Position numbers and translations under genes: made by a program
DNA from: Sphingomonas sp.
Lineage (GTDB): Bacteria; Pseudomonadota; Alphaproteobacteria; Sphingomonadales; Sphingomonadaceae
Assembly (NCBI GenBank): GCA_019635535.1
Contig: JAHBZH010000001.1
Coordinates: 689,001 to 753,000, forward strand
Direction of reading: 5' to 3'
Length of the DNA stretch: 64,000 nt
The notes under the pieces: model-generated
Databases searched by the model: none
What the model saw: only the letters and a program-made list of their open reading frames with translations
What the model was told of the DNA's origin: nothing
Part shown: positions 50,790 to 58,634 of the stretch, piece after piece
Layout: the number at the start of each line of letters is the position of its first letter
Position numbering within the stretch: the first letter of the stretch is position 1

Positions 50790-51530
50790 ATGGACTCATC
50801 GACGCTCGTCTGGATCGCCCTGCTGATGGGCTTGGCCGCGGCGCTCTACTCGACCGTCGGCCATGGCGGCGCGTCTGCCTATCTGGCGATCATGGCCTTA
50901 TTCTCCGTGGCGCCGGAGACGATGCGGCCGACCGCGCTCGCGCTCAATCTGGTCGTCGCCGGGCTCGGCGTCTGGCGCTACGGCCGGGCCGGGCAGATCA
51001 ACTGGCGGCTGCTCGCCGCCTTCGTCGTCACGGCCGCGCCGGCGGCGTTCGTGGGCGGCGGGATCTCCATTCCGCCCGAAGTCTATCGCCCACTGGTCGG
51101 AGTCGTGCTTTGGGCCGCGGCAATCCGCCTGTTCTGGCAGCCGGTCCGGCTCGCCGGGCGGGCGCCGAGCCCGCCCTCGCTCGCTCTGGCCCTGCCCGTC
51201 GGCGCCGCCCTCGGGCTGCTCGCCGGGCTGACCGGCACCGGCGGCGGCATCTTTCTCTCGCCCTTGATCATCCTGTTCGGCTGGGAGGATGCGCGCCGGA
51301 CCTCGGGCGTCGCGGCGGGCTTCATTTTCCTCAACTCGACGGCCGGCCTCGCAGGCAATGTCGCCGCAATGCGCGCGCTCCCGGCGGACATGCCCTGGCT
51401 CGTCGCCGCGGTCGCGGCCGGAGCGCTGCTCGGCACCTGGCTCGGCGCGGCGCGGCTGCCGAAGCCGCGGCTGCTGCAGGGGCTCGGCCTGGTGCTGGTC
51501 ATCGCCGGCGCGAAGCTGATCTTCGCATGA
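50790..51530 (+). CDS. TSUP (TauE/SafE) family permease
   Basis: A 246-residue protein with eight helices. The two repeat motifs are G-H-G-G-A-S-A-Y-L-A (~21-30) and G-L-T-G-T-G-G-G-I-F-L-S-P (~145-157), as in TauE/SafE/YfcA transporters of sulfonates, sulfite or other small anions. The start is uncertain: ATG 50790 follows directly on an FNR-like sequence; ATG 50826 and GTG 50775 are also in frame. The gene overlaps mobA by ATGA, so it may move molybdate, nitrite or a sulfur oxyanion. Confidence 0.82.
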   Translation: MDSSTLVWIALLMGLAAALYSTVGHGGASAYLAIMALFSVAPETMRPTALALNLVVAGLGVWRYGRAGQINWRLLAAFVVTAAPAAFVGGGISIPPEVYRPLVGVVLWAAAIRLFWQPVRLAGRAPSPPSLALALPVGAALGLLAGLTGTGGGIFLSPLIILFGWEDARRTSGVAAGFIFLNSTAGLAGNVAAMRALPADMPWLVAAVAAGALLGTWLGAARLPKPRLLQGLGLVLVIAGAKLIFA

Positions 51531-52084
51531 CTCCGGCGGTGCTGATCCTCGCCGGCGGCGAGAGCCGCCGGATCGGCGGGGGCAAGCCGCTGCGGCTTCT
51601 GGGGGGACGAACTCTGCTCGAGCGCGCGGTCGCGCTTGCGCAGGGGTGGAGCGACAGTGTCACGGTCGCCGCGCGCTCGGCGGCACAGGTGGGCAGCCTG
51701 GAGATTCGGCTGCTGCTCGACCCGCCGGGGCTGGAAGGGCCGCTCGGCGGCCTGGCTTCGGCGCTCCGGCTCGGGCGGCCGCTTGTGCTGACGATCCCCT
51801 GCGACATGCCGTTCCTCCCCGACGACCTTCCCGCCCGGCTGGCCGCGGCGCTGCCGGGCCATGGCGCGGCGCTCGCGATGAGCGGCGGCCAGGTTCATCC
51901 GGTCTGCGGCCTGTGGCGCATCGACGCGCTCGCGCAGTTGCGCGGCTATGCGGGGTCGGGGCGGCGCTCGCTGATCGGCCTGGCCGAGACGATCGGCTAT
52001 GTCGCGGTCGAATGGCCGGGCGACCCCTTCTTCAACGTCAACAGCCCGGAGGACCTCGCCGAGGCGGAGAGACGTCTCGGCTAG
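51527..52084 (+). CDS. mobA: Molybdenum cofactor guanylyltransferase MobA
   Basis: A 185-residue nucleotidyltransferase. The GTP-binding L-A-G-G-E-S-R-R-I-G-G-G-K-P-L (~8-22) is followed by D-P-P-G-L-E-G-P-L-G-G-L, the metal Asp in IPCDMPFLP, and F-F-N-V-N-S-P-E-D-L near the end. It attaches GMP to molybdopterin to make the bis-MGD cofactor required by NarG. Translationally coupled to the TSUP gene (ATGA), and converging on moeA with overlapping stops. Confidence 0.95.
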   Translation: MTPAVLILAGGESRRIGGGKPLRLLGGRTLLERAVALAQGWSDSVTVAARSAAQVGSLEIRLLLDPPGLEGPLGGLASALRLGRPLVLTIPCDMPFLPDDLPARLAAALPGHGAALAMSGGQVHPVCGLWRIDALAQLRGYAGSGRRSLIGLAETIGYVAVEWPGDPFFNVNSPEDLAEAERRLG

Positions 52085-53253
52085 AAGTCGAGCGCGTCGA
52101 CCTGTTCGCCCGGCCCGCGGGCCGCGTCGCGCGGGCGGCTGCGCAGGAGCAGATCGGCCTCCGCGAGCGCCCTCTGCGCGCTCGAATCCTGGTTGGAGAG
52201 CGGTATCGCCCCCGCTTCGCAGCGCCGCGCGCGGTGGAAAGTCTCGCGCTCCCCGCACGCCGGAAGCGGCGCGGCGAGGACCAGGCGGCGCCAGCCGAGC
52301 GCACCGCCGCATCCGGCAAGGCGGGCGACGAGCGGAGCGAGGAACAGCCGCGCCGTGACCATCGCCGAGGTCGGATTTCCCGGGAGGCCGAGCACGAATT
52401 TGCCGCCGGCCCGTCCGAACCAGACCGGCTTTCCGGGCTTGATCGCGACCTTCGAGAAGATGAGTTCCAGCCCGTGCGGCTCGAACATCGGCTTCGCGAA
52501 ATCCTTCTCGCCGACCGACGCTCCGCCGGTGACGACGACGAGGTCCGCCTGGCGCAGCGCATCGCCCGCCGCCCGCTCCATCACCGCGAGGTCGTCGGGG
52601 AGCCGGCGGGTGCCGAGGCCGCGCGCGCCCCATTGGCCGGCGAGCGCGGCGACGCCGTAAGTGACGCTCTCGGGAATCGCGCCCGGCCGGCCTCGCGCCT
52701 CGCCGGGCGGCGCGAGCTCGTCACCGGTGCCGAGGACGATCAGCCCCGGCCGCCGCCGAACCTCCACTTGGCCGACATCGGCGCCGGCCGCGGCGACGAG
52801 CGCCCGCGGGTCGAGCCGGCGCCCGGCTTCGAGCAGCATGTCGCCGACGCGGAAATCGGAGCCGCGGAAACGGATGTGGCGCGCCGCTCCCGGGGGATCG
52901 TCGATGATCGCAAGATCGCCGTCCCTTCTGACGACCTCCTGGATCACCACTCGGTCGGCTCCGGACGGGATCGGAGCGCCGGTGAAGATGCGCACGCATG
53001 TTCCCGCTGCGAGCGCGCCTTCGAAGCTCCGCCCGGCGAAGGACTCGCCGATCACCCGAAGCGTCCCCGGCAGGTCGGCGTCGCGCACCGCATAGCCGTC
53101 CATCGCCGACGAGTCGGCGGGCGGCGAATCGATCATCGCCACCACCGGGGTCGCCAGCACGCGACCCGCCGCCTCGGCGACCGGAACAGAGCGGGGGCCG
53201 AGCGCAGACGCTTGCTCTTCGATCAGCCGGACCGCTTCGTCGAACGAGATCAT
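52081..53253 (-). CDS. moeA: Molybdopterin molybdenumtransferase MoeA
   Basis: A 390-residue enzyme that inserts molybdate into adenylylated molybdopterin. Signatures include [10 protein letters not shown] (~49-58), F-T-G-A-P-I-P-x-[21 protein letters not shown] and the [10 protein letters not shown] motif. The C-terminal domain ends with N-Q-D-S-S-A-Q-x-x-L. Last gene of the moaD-E-B-C-moeA operon; ATG 53253 overlaps the moaC stop. Confidence 0.95.
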   Translation of the reverse strand: MISFDEAVRLIEEQASALGPRSVPVAEAAGRVLATPVVAMIDSPPADSSAMDGYAVRDADLPGTLRVIGESFAGRSFEGALAAGTCVRIFTGAPIPSGADRVVIQEVVRRDGDLAIIDDPPGAARHIRFRGSDFRVGDMLLEAGRRLDPRALVAAAGADVGQVEVRRRPGLIVLGTGDELAPPGEARGRPGAIPESVTYGVAALAGQWGARGLGTRRLPDDLAVMERAAGDALRQADLVVVTGGASVGEKDFAKPMFEPHGLELIFSKVAIKPGKPVWFGRAGGKFVLGLPGNPTSAMVTARLFLAPLVARLAGCGGALGWRRLVLAAPLPACGERETFHRARRCEAGAIPLSNQDSSAQRALAEADLLLRSRPRDAARGPGEQVDALDF

Positions 53254-53726
53254 TCGCGCGTCCAGCTTCCCGAGCGCCCCCCTTGCTTGGAGGTGACGCG
53301 GATGCCGCCGATCTCCATCGTCCGGTCGATCGCCTTCAGCATGTCGAACAGGGTGAGGCAGGCCGCCGAGACAGCGGCGAGCGCCTCCATCTCGACGCCG
53401 GTGACCCCGACCGTCTTGGTTTCAGCCGAGACCCGGAAGCCGGGCAGCGCCTCGTCGGCTTCGATCGTCACCGCCGCCTTGGTCAGCGGCAGCGGGTGGC
53501 AGAGCGGGATCAGGTCGGCGGTTCGCTTGGCGGCCATCACCCCGGCAAGCTCGGCCGTGCCGATCACCGAACCCTTGGGTGCATTTCCCGCCAGCACGGC
53601 TGCGAGTGTGGCCTGGAGGCACGTGAGCCGGCCTTCGGCCGTCGCGGTGCGGGCGGTGGGCGCCTTGTCCGAGACGTCGACCATGCGGGCCCGGCCGTCG
53701 CCGCCGATATGGGTCAGGTCGCTCAT
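53250..53726 (-). CDS. moaC: Cyclic pyranopterin monophosphate synthase MoaC
   Basis: A 158-residue enzyme that turns MoaA's product into cyclic pyranopterin monophosphate. Motifs: the opening L-T-H-I-x-x-x-G-x-[25 protein letters not shown], and E-M-E-A-L-A-A-V with the K-A-I-D-R segment near the end. Start ATG 53726 overlaps the moaB stop; stop overlaps moeA start. Confidence 0.96.
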   Translation of the reverse strand: MSDLTHIGGDGRARMVDVSDKAPTARTATAEGRLTCLQATLAAVLAGNAPKGSVIGTAELAGVMAAKRTADLIPLCHPLPLTKAAVTIEADEALPGFRVSAETKTVGVTGVEMEALAAVSAACLTLFDMLKAIDRTMEIGGIRVTSKQGGRSGSWTRE

Positions 53727-54259
53727 GCGCAAAGCTCCCTGAGGCGCGGCACCTGCCCGGCCAGCGAGCAGGGACGGTAGCGGCTGTCGAGCTCGAGTCC
53801 GAGGATGAGGTCCCAACCGTCGCGACAGGCGCCGGTCGAGCCGGGAAGGCAGAAGATGAAGGTGTCGTCGATCTGGCCGGCGAACGCGCGCGATTGCAGC
53901 GTGGACAGACCGACCGTGCCGAAGCTCGCCTGGTGGAAGAGGACCGAGAATCCGTCCAGCTCGCGCCGGCACAAAGGCTTCACGGCCTCGGGCGTCACGT
54001 CGCGAGGGGCGAAGCCGGTGCCTCCGGTGGTGAGGATGACGTCGACGTCCGGGTCGGCCGCCCAGGCCCGGGCCTGCGCGCGTATCGCCTCCACCTCGTC
54101 GGGGACGATCGCGCGGTCGGCAAGCGCGTGTCCGGCCCCGGTCAGGCGCTCGGCAAGGAGCGCGCCCGACGAATCGCTCTCCTGGTCGCGGCTGTCCGAG
54201 ACGGTCAGCACCGCGATTCGCAGCGGATAGAAAGGCAGGTCTTCGTTTATTCCGGGCAT
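53723..54259 (-). CDS. moaB: MoaB/MogA-type molybdopterin adenylyltransferase
   Basis: A 178-residue MoaB of the MogA fold. It has the entry [10 protein letters not shown], the molybdopterin-binding [11 protein letters not shown], then [13 protein letters not shown] near the C-terminus. It adenylylates molybdopterin ahead of MoeA. ATG 54259 was chosen since it overlaps the moaE end by 13 bases; a longer in-frame ATG (54313) lies deeper inside moaE. Confidence 0.9.
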   Translation of the reverse strand: MPGINEDLPFYPLRIAVLTVSDSRDQESDSSGALLAERLTGAGHALADRAIVPDEVEAIRAQARAWAADPDVDVILTTGGTGFAPRDVTPEAVKPLCRRELDGFSVLFHQASFGTVGLSTLQSRAFAGQIDDTFIFCLPGSTGACRDGWDLILGLELDSRYRPCSLAGQVPRLRELCA

Positions 54260-54711
54260 GACTGGCTCCAGCGGGCAAGGGCGATGCGATCCTCCTCGGT
54301 CGGCTCGATCCATTCGGCGCCGTCCGCGCGGTCCTCGCGCTTCCAGAAGACCGCCTCGCTCTTCAACCGATCCATCATATAGTCCACCGCCTCGAGAGCG
54401 GCACGCCGATGCCGGGCGGCCGCGGCCGCGAGCACGATCGGCTCGCCGGGCAATATGGCCCCGCAGCGATGGAGGATCAGCACGTCGTCGACCGCGAAGC
54501 GCGCGCGCGCCGCGGCCGCGATGGCGTCCAGCGAACGCTTGGTGAGGCGTTCATGATGGTCGAGAAACAGTCCGGTCACGGCGCTGCCGTCGCTCGAGCG
54601 CGCGCGCGCTATGCCGGTGAAACTCGCGACCGCGCCCGCGTCGCCCCGGCCGATGAGCCGGTCGAGCTCCTCGGCGGGTGCGAAGGGTTCGAGGCAGAGG
54701 CGGGCCGTCAT
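54247..54711 (-). CDS. moaE: Molybdopterin synthase catalytic subunit MoaE
   Basis: A 154-residue subunit. [33 protein letters not shown], and the catalytic Lys region [11 protein letters not shown] are present. It transfers sulfur from the MoaD thiocarboxylate to make the dithiolene. ATG 54711 is one base from the moaD stop. Confidence 0.95.
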   Translation of the reverse strand: MTARLCLEPFAPAEELDRLIGRGDAGAVASFTGIARARSSDGSAVTGLFLDHHERLTKRSLDAIAAAARARFAVDDVLILHRCGAILPGEPIVLAAAAARHRRAALEAVDYMMDRLKSEAVFWKREDRADGAEWIEPTEEDRIALARWSQSCPE

Positions 54712-54712
54712 C

Positions 54713-54952
54713 TCAGCCTCCCGACAAGGGCGGCAGGAATGCGATCTCATCGCCTTCGCCGACGACCCTGTCCTCGTCCACAAGCTCATCGTTGAGGCAG
54801 GCGCGGCTCCGCGAGGCCTCGAGGTCACCGGCGGCGGCCGGATAAAGGCGCGCGATCTCGCGCCTCACGTCGGCGACCGAGCAGGGCGGCAAGCCGAGGC
54901 TGAGATCGCGGCCGAGCAGGTCGGCGAGCCGGCCGAAGAAGAAAATGATCAT
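54713..54952 (-). CDS. moaD: Molybdopterin synthase sulfur carrier subunit MoaD
   Basis: A 79-residue ubiquitin-like protein. Start ATG 54952 (MIIFFFGRLADLLG). It ends with the required di-glycine (PPLSGG), which is adenylylated and thiocarboxylated. E-I-A-F-L-P-P-L-S-G-G is the family end. First gene of the operon; an FNR box lies 34-50 bases upstream. Confidence 0.94.
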   Translation of the reverse strand: MIIFFFGRLADLLGRDLSLGLPPCSVADVRREIARLYPAAAGDLEASRSRACLNDELVDEDRVVGEGDEIAFLPPLSGG

Positions 54953-54985
54953 CGTCGCTGGCCTTGCCGCATCTTCCCTCAGTCG

Positions 54986-55002
54986 CAATTGACCTGCGTC
55001 AA
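54986..55002. promoter_or_regulatory. FNR-type box between moaD and the secreted protein gene
   Basis: CAATTGACCTGCGTCAA holds TTGAC-CTGC-GTCAA, an exact inverted repeat fitting TTGAY-N4-RTCAA. An identical 17-base copy lies before narK. It is 37 bases from the moaD ATG and 88 from the divergent ATG at 55090. Confidence 0.8.
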
Positions 55003-55089
55003 TGGCGACCGGACGGAGACATGACAACAATCGGGCCGAACGGTCAAACCGGTCGCGGCCAACGGTTGCGTACAGGCGAGAGGGTTATC

Positions 55090-55596
55090 ATGTCGAAGCT
55101 GATCCGGCGTCTCGCTTATGGGGCGTCTTTGGCCCTGATCACCTCGCTCCCGCTTTCGCCTGCCCTGGCGATCCAGACCGAGCAATGCGCGGACGTCCTG
55201 CAATTTCCCTTTGCCGCCAGCCCTGCCGCTGACGCCCAGGCCGGCGGGCGGCAAGGCAGGATCTCCTTGGGACGGGTGACCTGGATCGCCCTCTCGCCGG
55301 TCGAAACGCTGACCTGGGCGCGTGCGCCCGAGAGAGTTCCGCCGGCCGGCACGAAAGGCGCCATCGCAGTCGTCGAGATCGCCGAGGAGGGATCGTACGC
55401 GATCGCGTTGAGCGACGGCGCGTGGGTGGACGTCGTGGCGCCGACGGGCCACGTTCGCTCGGCGGGGCACGGCCATGGCCCGGCCTGCTCCGGCGTTCGA
55501 AAAGTGGTTGACTACCGCCTCGCCCCGGGCAGCTATCATATCCAGCTCTCGGGCGCCGAGGCCGATCGCCTGCGAATCCTGGTCCTTCGTCGCTGA
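55090..55596 (+). CDS. Secreted hypothetical protein of the nitrate island
   Basis: A 168-residue protein with a signal peptide (MSKLIRRLAYGASLALITSL, cleaved after ALA) and no recognised family. The mature part has two Cys residues (QCADVLQF and GPACSGV), which could form a disulfide, and beta-rich stretches (GSYAIALSDGAWVDVV, G-S-Y-H-I-Q-L-S-G-A-E-A-D-R-L). These recall a small jelly-roll/homogentisate-like or pre-peptidase-like periplasmic domain. ATG 55090 has GAGAGGG upstream. A shared FNR box with the moa operon implies induction during anaerobic growth. Confidence 0.7.
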   Translation: MSKLIRRLAYGASLALITSLPLSPALAIQTEQCADVLQFPFAASPAADAQAGGRQGRISLGRVTWIALSPVETLTWARAPERVPPAGTKGAIAVVEIAEEGSYAIALSDGAWVDVVAPTGHVRSAGHGHGPACSGVRKVVDYRLAPGSYHIQLSGAEADRLRILVLRR

Positions 55597-55768
55597 AATT
55601 CTCGGCGCGCGATGACGGAATGCGCCCGTCGAGCTGGCCGCGCATTGGTCGAAACACCGCTTGCCCGAGCCGGGACCTGCGCAGTCCTTGATCGCGCTGC
55701 CGCGTCGTTGCTTCCGCTGATCGACGCGCTTGACGAATGGGTTTGCCAAAAGAGGGGCGGATGCGAGA

Positions 55769-55785
55769 CAATTGACCTGCGTCAA
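55769..55785. promoter_or_regulatory. FNR-type box upstream of narK
   Basis: CAATTGACCTGCGTCAA, identical over 17 bases to the moa-operon box. It lies 100 bases before the narK ATG, a usual distance for FNR activation of the narK-narGHJ operon. The surrounding 289-base gap (55597-55885) contains no other gene that I can support. Confidence 0.85.
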
Positions 55786-55885
55786 AGACGCGCCGCTGCC
55801 GGGCGTTGAAAGCGGACCGGCACCGCATGCGCGGCATCGGCACGTTCAGGAGACCTGTCGAGCCCGCCTGAAGGGGAGCTGGCGG

Positions 55886-58621
55886 ATGGAGTCCAGAGCC
55901 GAAGACGGATTGGCGGACGGCGCCGGCCAGGTTCTCTGGACCAGCACGATCGCCTTCACCGTCTGCTTCGCGGTGTGGACCATCTTCTCGATCATCGGCC
56001 TCGGCGTGAAGGACGAGCTTGGCCTCAGCGAAACCGAGTTCGGCCTTCTGATCGGCACGCCGATCCTCACCGGCTCGCTGACCAGGGTCGTGCTCGGCGT
56101 CTGGGCCGACCAGTTCGGGGGCCGCCGCGTCTTCGCCGGCGTCATGCTGGCGGCCGCAGCCGCGACCTTCCTCACCTCTTTTGCGGACAGCTATGTCGAG
56201 CTGCTCGTCGCGGCGCTGGGCGTCGGCCTTGCCGGCGGTTCCTTCTCGGTCGGCATCACCTATGTCTCGAAATTCTATCCATCGTCGCGCCAGGGCACCG
56301 CGCTCGGCATCTTCGGCGCCGGCAATGTCGGTTCGGCGGTGACCAAGTTCCTCGCCCCGTTCGTCATGCTGGCGATGGGCTGGCAGGCGGTGGCGCAGAT
56401 CTGGGCCGGCGCGCTTGCCGTCATGGCGCTGATCTTTCTGCTGCTCACCCGCGAAGACCCGGACCAAGCCGAACGCAAGCGGGGAGGAGTAAAGCCGGTC
56501 CCGATGCGCGATCAGCTGGCGGTTCTCAAGAACATCCAGGTCTGGCGGTTCGCGCTCTATTATTTCTTCGTGTTCGGCGCCTTCGTCGCCCTGGCACTCT
56601 GGCTGCCGCGCTACCTGATCGGCGTCTACGATCTCGACGTGAAGTCTGCCGGCATGCTGGCTGCCTTCTATTCGGTGCCGGCGAGCCTGTTCCGGATCTA
56701 TGGCGGCAAGCTGTCCGACCGCTACGGCGCGCGCGCCGTCATGTACGTCACCTTCGGCGTGTCGGTCTTGTGCACCTTCATGCTCTCCTATCCGCCGACC
56801 ACCTATATCGTCGAAGGCGTGCGCGGACCGATCACCTTCCACACCGAGGTGAGCCTGGTTCCGTTTCTCGTCCTGATCTTCGTGCTCGGCTTCTTCATGA
56901 GCCTCGGTAAGGCTGCGGTGTTCAAGCATATCCCGGTCTACTATCCCAATCGCGTCGGCGCGGTCGGCGGCCTGGTCGGGATGATCGGCGGCCTCGGCGG
57001 CTTCGTGCTGCCGCTCGCCTTCGGCGCGCTGCTCGATCTTACCGGCGTCTGGACCAGCTGCTTCGTGCTGTTGTTCGTGCTGGTCACGGTCGCGCTCGTC
57101 TGGATGCATGCCGCGATCCGCCACATGGAGCGAAGCGCCGAGCGGCGCGGCCAGGCGGAGTTGGTGCCCGAGCTTCCGGAGATGCAGGGATTCGGCGAGC
57201 CCGGGATCGTCGTGCCGCCCCGCCGCGCCGGGCCCATTGCCGACTGGCGGCCGGAGGAGCCGGAATTCTGGCGGTCGGGCGGCCGCGCCGTCGCCCGCCG
57301 CAATCTGTGGGTCTCGACCTATTGCCTGCTGCTGTCCTTCGCGGTGTGGATGGTATGGAGCGTCGTCGTCGCCCGGCTGCCGGGGATCGGTTTCGACTTC
57401 ACCACCGACCAGCTGTTCTGGCTGGCGGCGCTGCCGGGCCTGTCGGGCGCGACCTTGCGCATCTTCTACGCCTTCCTCGTCCCGATCTTCGGTGGGCGGC
57501 TGTGGACGACCCTGTCGACCGCCTCGCTGCTCGTTCCGGCATTCGGCATCGGTTATGCCGTGCAGAACCCCGAGACGCCTTATCTGCTGTTCGTCGTGCT
57601 TGCGTTGCTGTGCGGCTTGGGCGGCGGCAATTTCGCCTCGTCGATGGCCAATATCAGCTATTTCTTTCCCAAGGCCGAGAAGGGCAACGCGCTCGCGATC
57701 AATGCCGGGCTCGGCAATCTCGGCGTCAGCGTCATGCAGTTTCTCGTGCCCGTCGTCATAACGATGAGCCTGTTCGGAGCGCTCGGCGGACAGGCGCAGA
57801 CGGCCACCGACGGCGCCGAGGTCTGGATGCAGAATGCGGGCTTCGTCTGGGTGCCGCTGATCATGGTCGGAACACTCGCCGCCTGGTTCGGGATGAACGA
57901 CATCCTCTCCGCCAAGGCCTCGTTCGCCGAGCAGTCGACCATCTTCGGGCGTGCCCATACCTGGCTGATGTGCTGGCTCTACACCGGCACGTTCGGCACC
58001 TTCATCGGCATGTCGGCGGGGTTCCCGCTGCTCGCCAATCTGGTCTTCCCAGAGCAAAACGCGCTTCGCTACGCCTTCATAGGGCCGCTGCTCGGCGCGC
58101 TGTCGCGCGCCGGGACCGGCTGGATCTCCGATCGGTTGGGCGGCGCTCGGGTGACCTTCTGGGTATTCGTCGTGCAGATCGTCGCGATCCTGGGAATGAT
58201 CTGGTTCCTAACCGCCCAGGACTTCTGGGGCTTCTTCGCCATGGTGCTGCTGCTGTTCTTCGTCAGCGGCGTCGGCAACGCCTCCACCTTCCAGATGGTG
58301 CCTGGCATCATGTGCAGCGCCGTTGACCGCGCCGAACCCGATCGCCCGGAAACCGAGCGGCGCCTCCAGGCGGAGCGCGAGTCCGCGGCGGTGATCGGCT
58401 TCACCTCGGCGATCGCCGCTTATGGCGCCTTTTACATTCCCAAGGCCTATGGCTCGTCGATCGAACTCACCGGCAGCGCCACCGCAGCGCTCTGGGGCTT
58501 CCTGCTCTTCTACCTCAGCTGCGCCGCGCTCACCTGGTACGCCTATAGCGGCCCCAAGGGCCTTCTTCATGACATCGAACGGCGCGGCAAAGCGCCGTCC
58601 CGCGCGCCACTCGCGGCCTGA
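55886..58621 (+). CDS. narK: NarK1-NarK2 fusion nitrate/nitrite transporter
   Basis: A 911-residue protein made of two complete MFS domains (~20-440 and ~470-890) joined by a charged linker. Each half has a nitrate-signature Gly-rich motif: FGAGNVGSAVTKFLAP in the first and AGLGNLGVSVMQFLVP in the second. Fused NarK proteins occur in Paracoccus and other alphaproteobacteria: the first half is NarK1-like (nitrate/proton symport), the second NarK2-like (nitrate/nitrite exchange). GGGGAG precedes the ATG. Followed after 13 bases by narG. Confidence 0.95.
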   Translation: MESRAEDGLADGAGQVLWTSTIAFTVCFAVWTIFSIIGLGVKDELGLSETEFGLLIGTPILTGSLTRVVLGVWADQFGGRRVFAGVMLAAAAATFLTSFADSYVELLVAALGVGLAGGSFSVGITYVSKFYPSSRQGTALGIFGAGNVGSAVTKFLAPFVMLAMGWQAVAQIWAGALAVMALIFLLLTREDPDQAERKRGGVKPVPMRDQLAVLKNIQVWRFALYYFFVFGAFVALALWLPRYLIGVYDLDVKSAGMLAAFYSVPASLFRIYGGKLSDRYGARAVMYVTFGVSVLCTFMLSYPPTTYIVEGVRGPITFHTEVSLVPFLVLIFVLGFFMSLGKAAVFKHIPVYYPNRVGAVGGLVGMIGGLGGFVLPLAFGALLDLTGVWTSCFVLLFVLVTVALVWMHAAIRHMERSAERRGQAELVPELPEMQGFGEPGIVVPPRRAGPIADWRPEEPEFWRSGGRAVARRNLWVSTYCLLLSFAVWMVWSVVVARLPGIGFDFTTDQLFWLAALPGLSGATLRIFYAFLVPIFGGRLWTTLSTASLLVPAFGIGYAVQNPETPYLLFVVLALLCGLGGGNFASSMANISYFFPKAEKGNALAINAGLGNLGVSVMQFLVPVVITMSLFGALGGQAQTATDGAEVWMQNAGFVWVPLIMVGTLAAWFGMNDILSAKASFAEQSTIFGRAHTWLMCWLYTGTFGTFIGMSAGFPLLANLVFPEQNALRYAFIGPLLGALSRAGTGWISDRLGGARVTFWVFVVQIVAILGMIWFLTAQDFWGFFAMVLLLFFVSGVGNASTFQMVPGIMCSAVDRAEPDRPETERRLQAERESAAVIGFTSAIAAYGAFYIPKAYGSSIELTGSATAALWGFLLFYLSCAALTWYAYSGPKGLLHDIERRGKAPSRAPLAA

Positions 58622-58634
58622 CAAGGAGTCAAGG

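Noticed and set aside
55612..55809. A 65-codon open frame upstream of narK
   Set aside because: No conserved motif, no good ribosome site, and it runs across the FNR box of narK; more likely promoter DNA.
55139..58057. A 972-codon open frame antisense to narK
   Set aside because: It is the mirror of a well-conserved MFS fusion; its translation is an Arg/Asp/His-rich low-complexity string typical of antisense frames in high-GC DNA.
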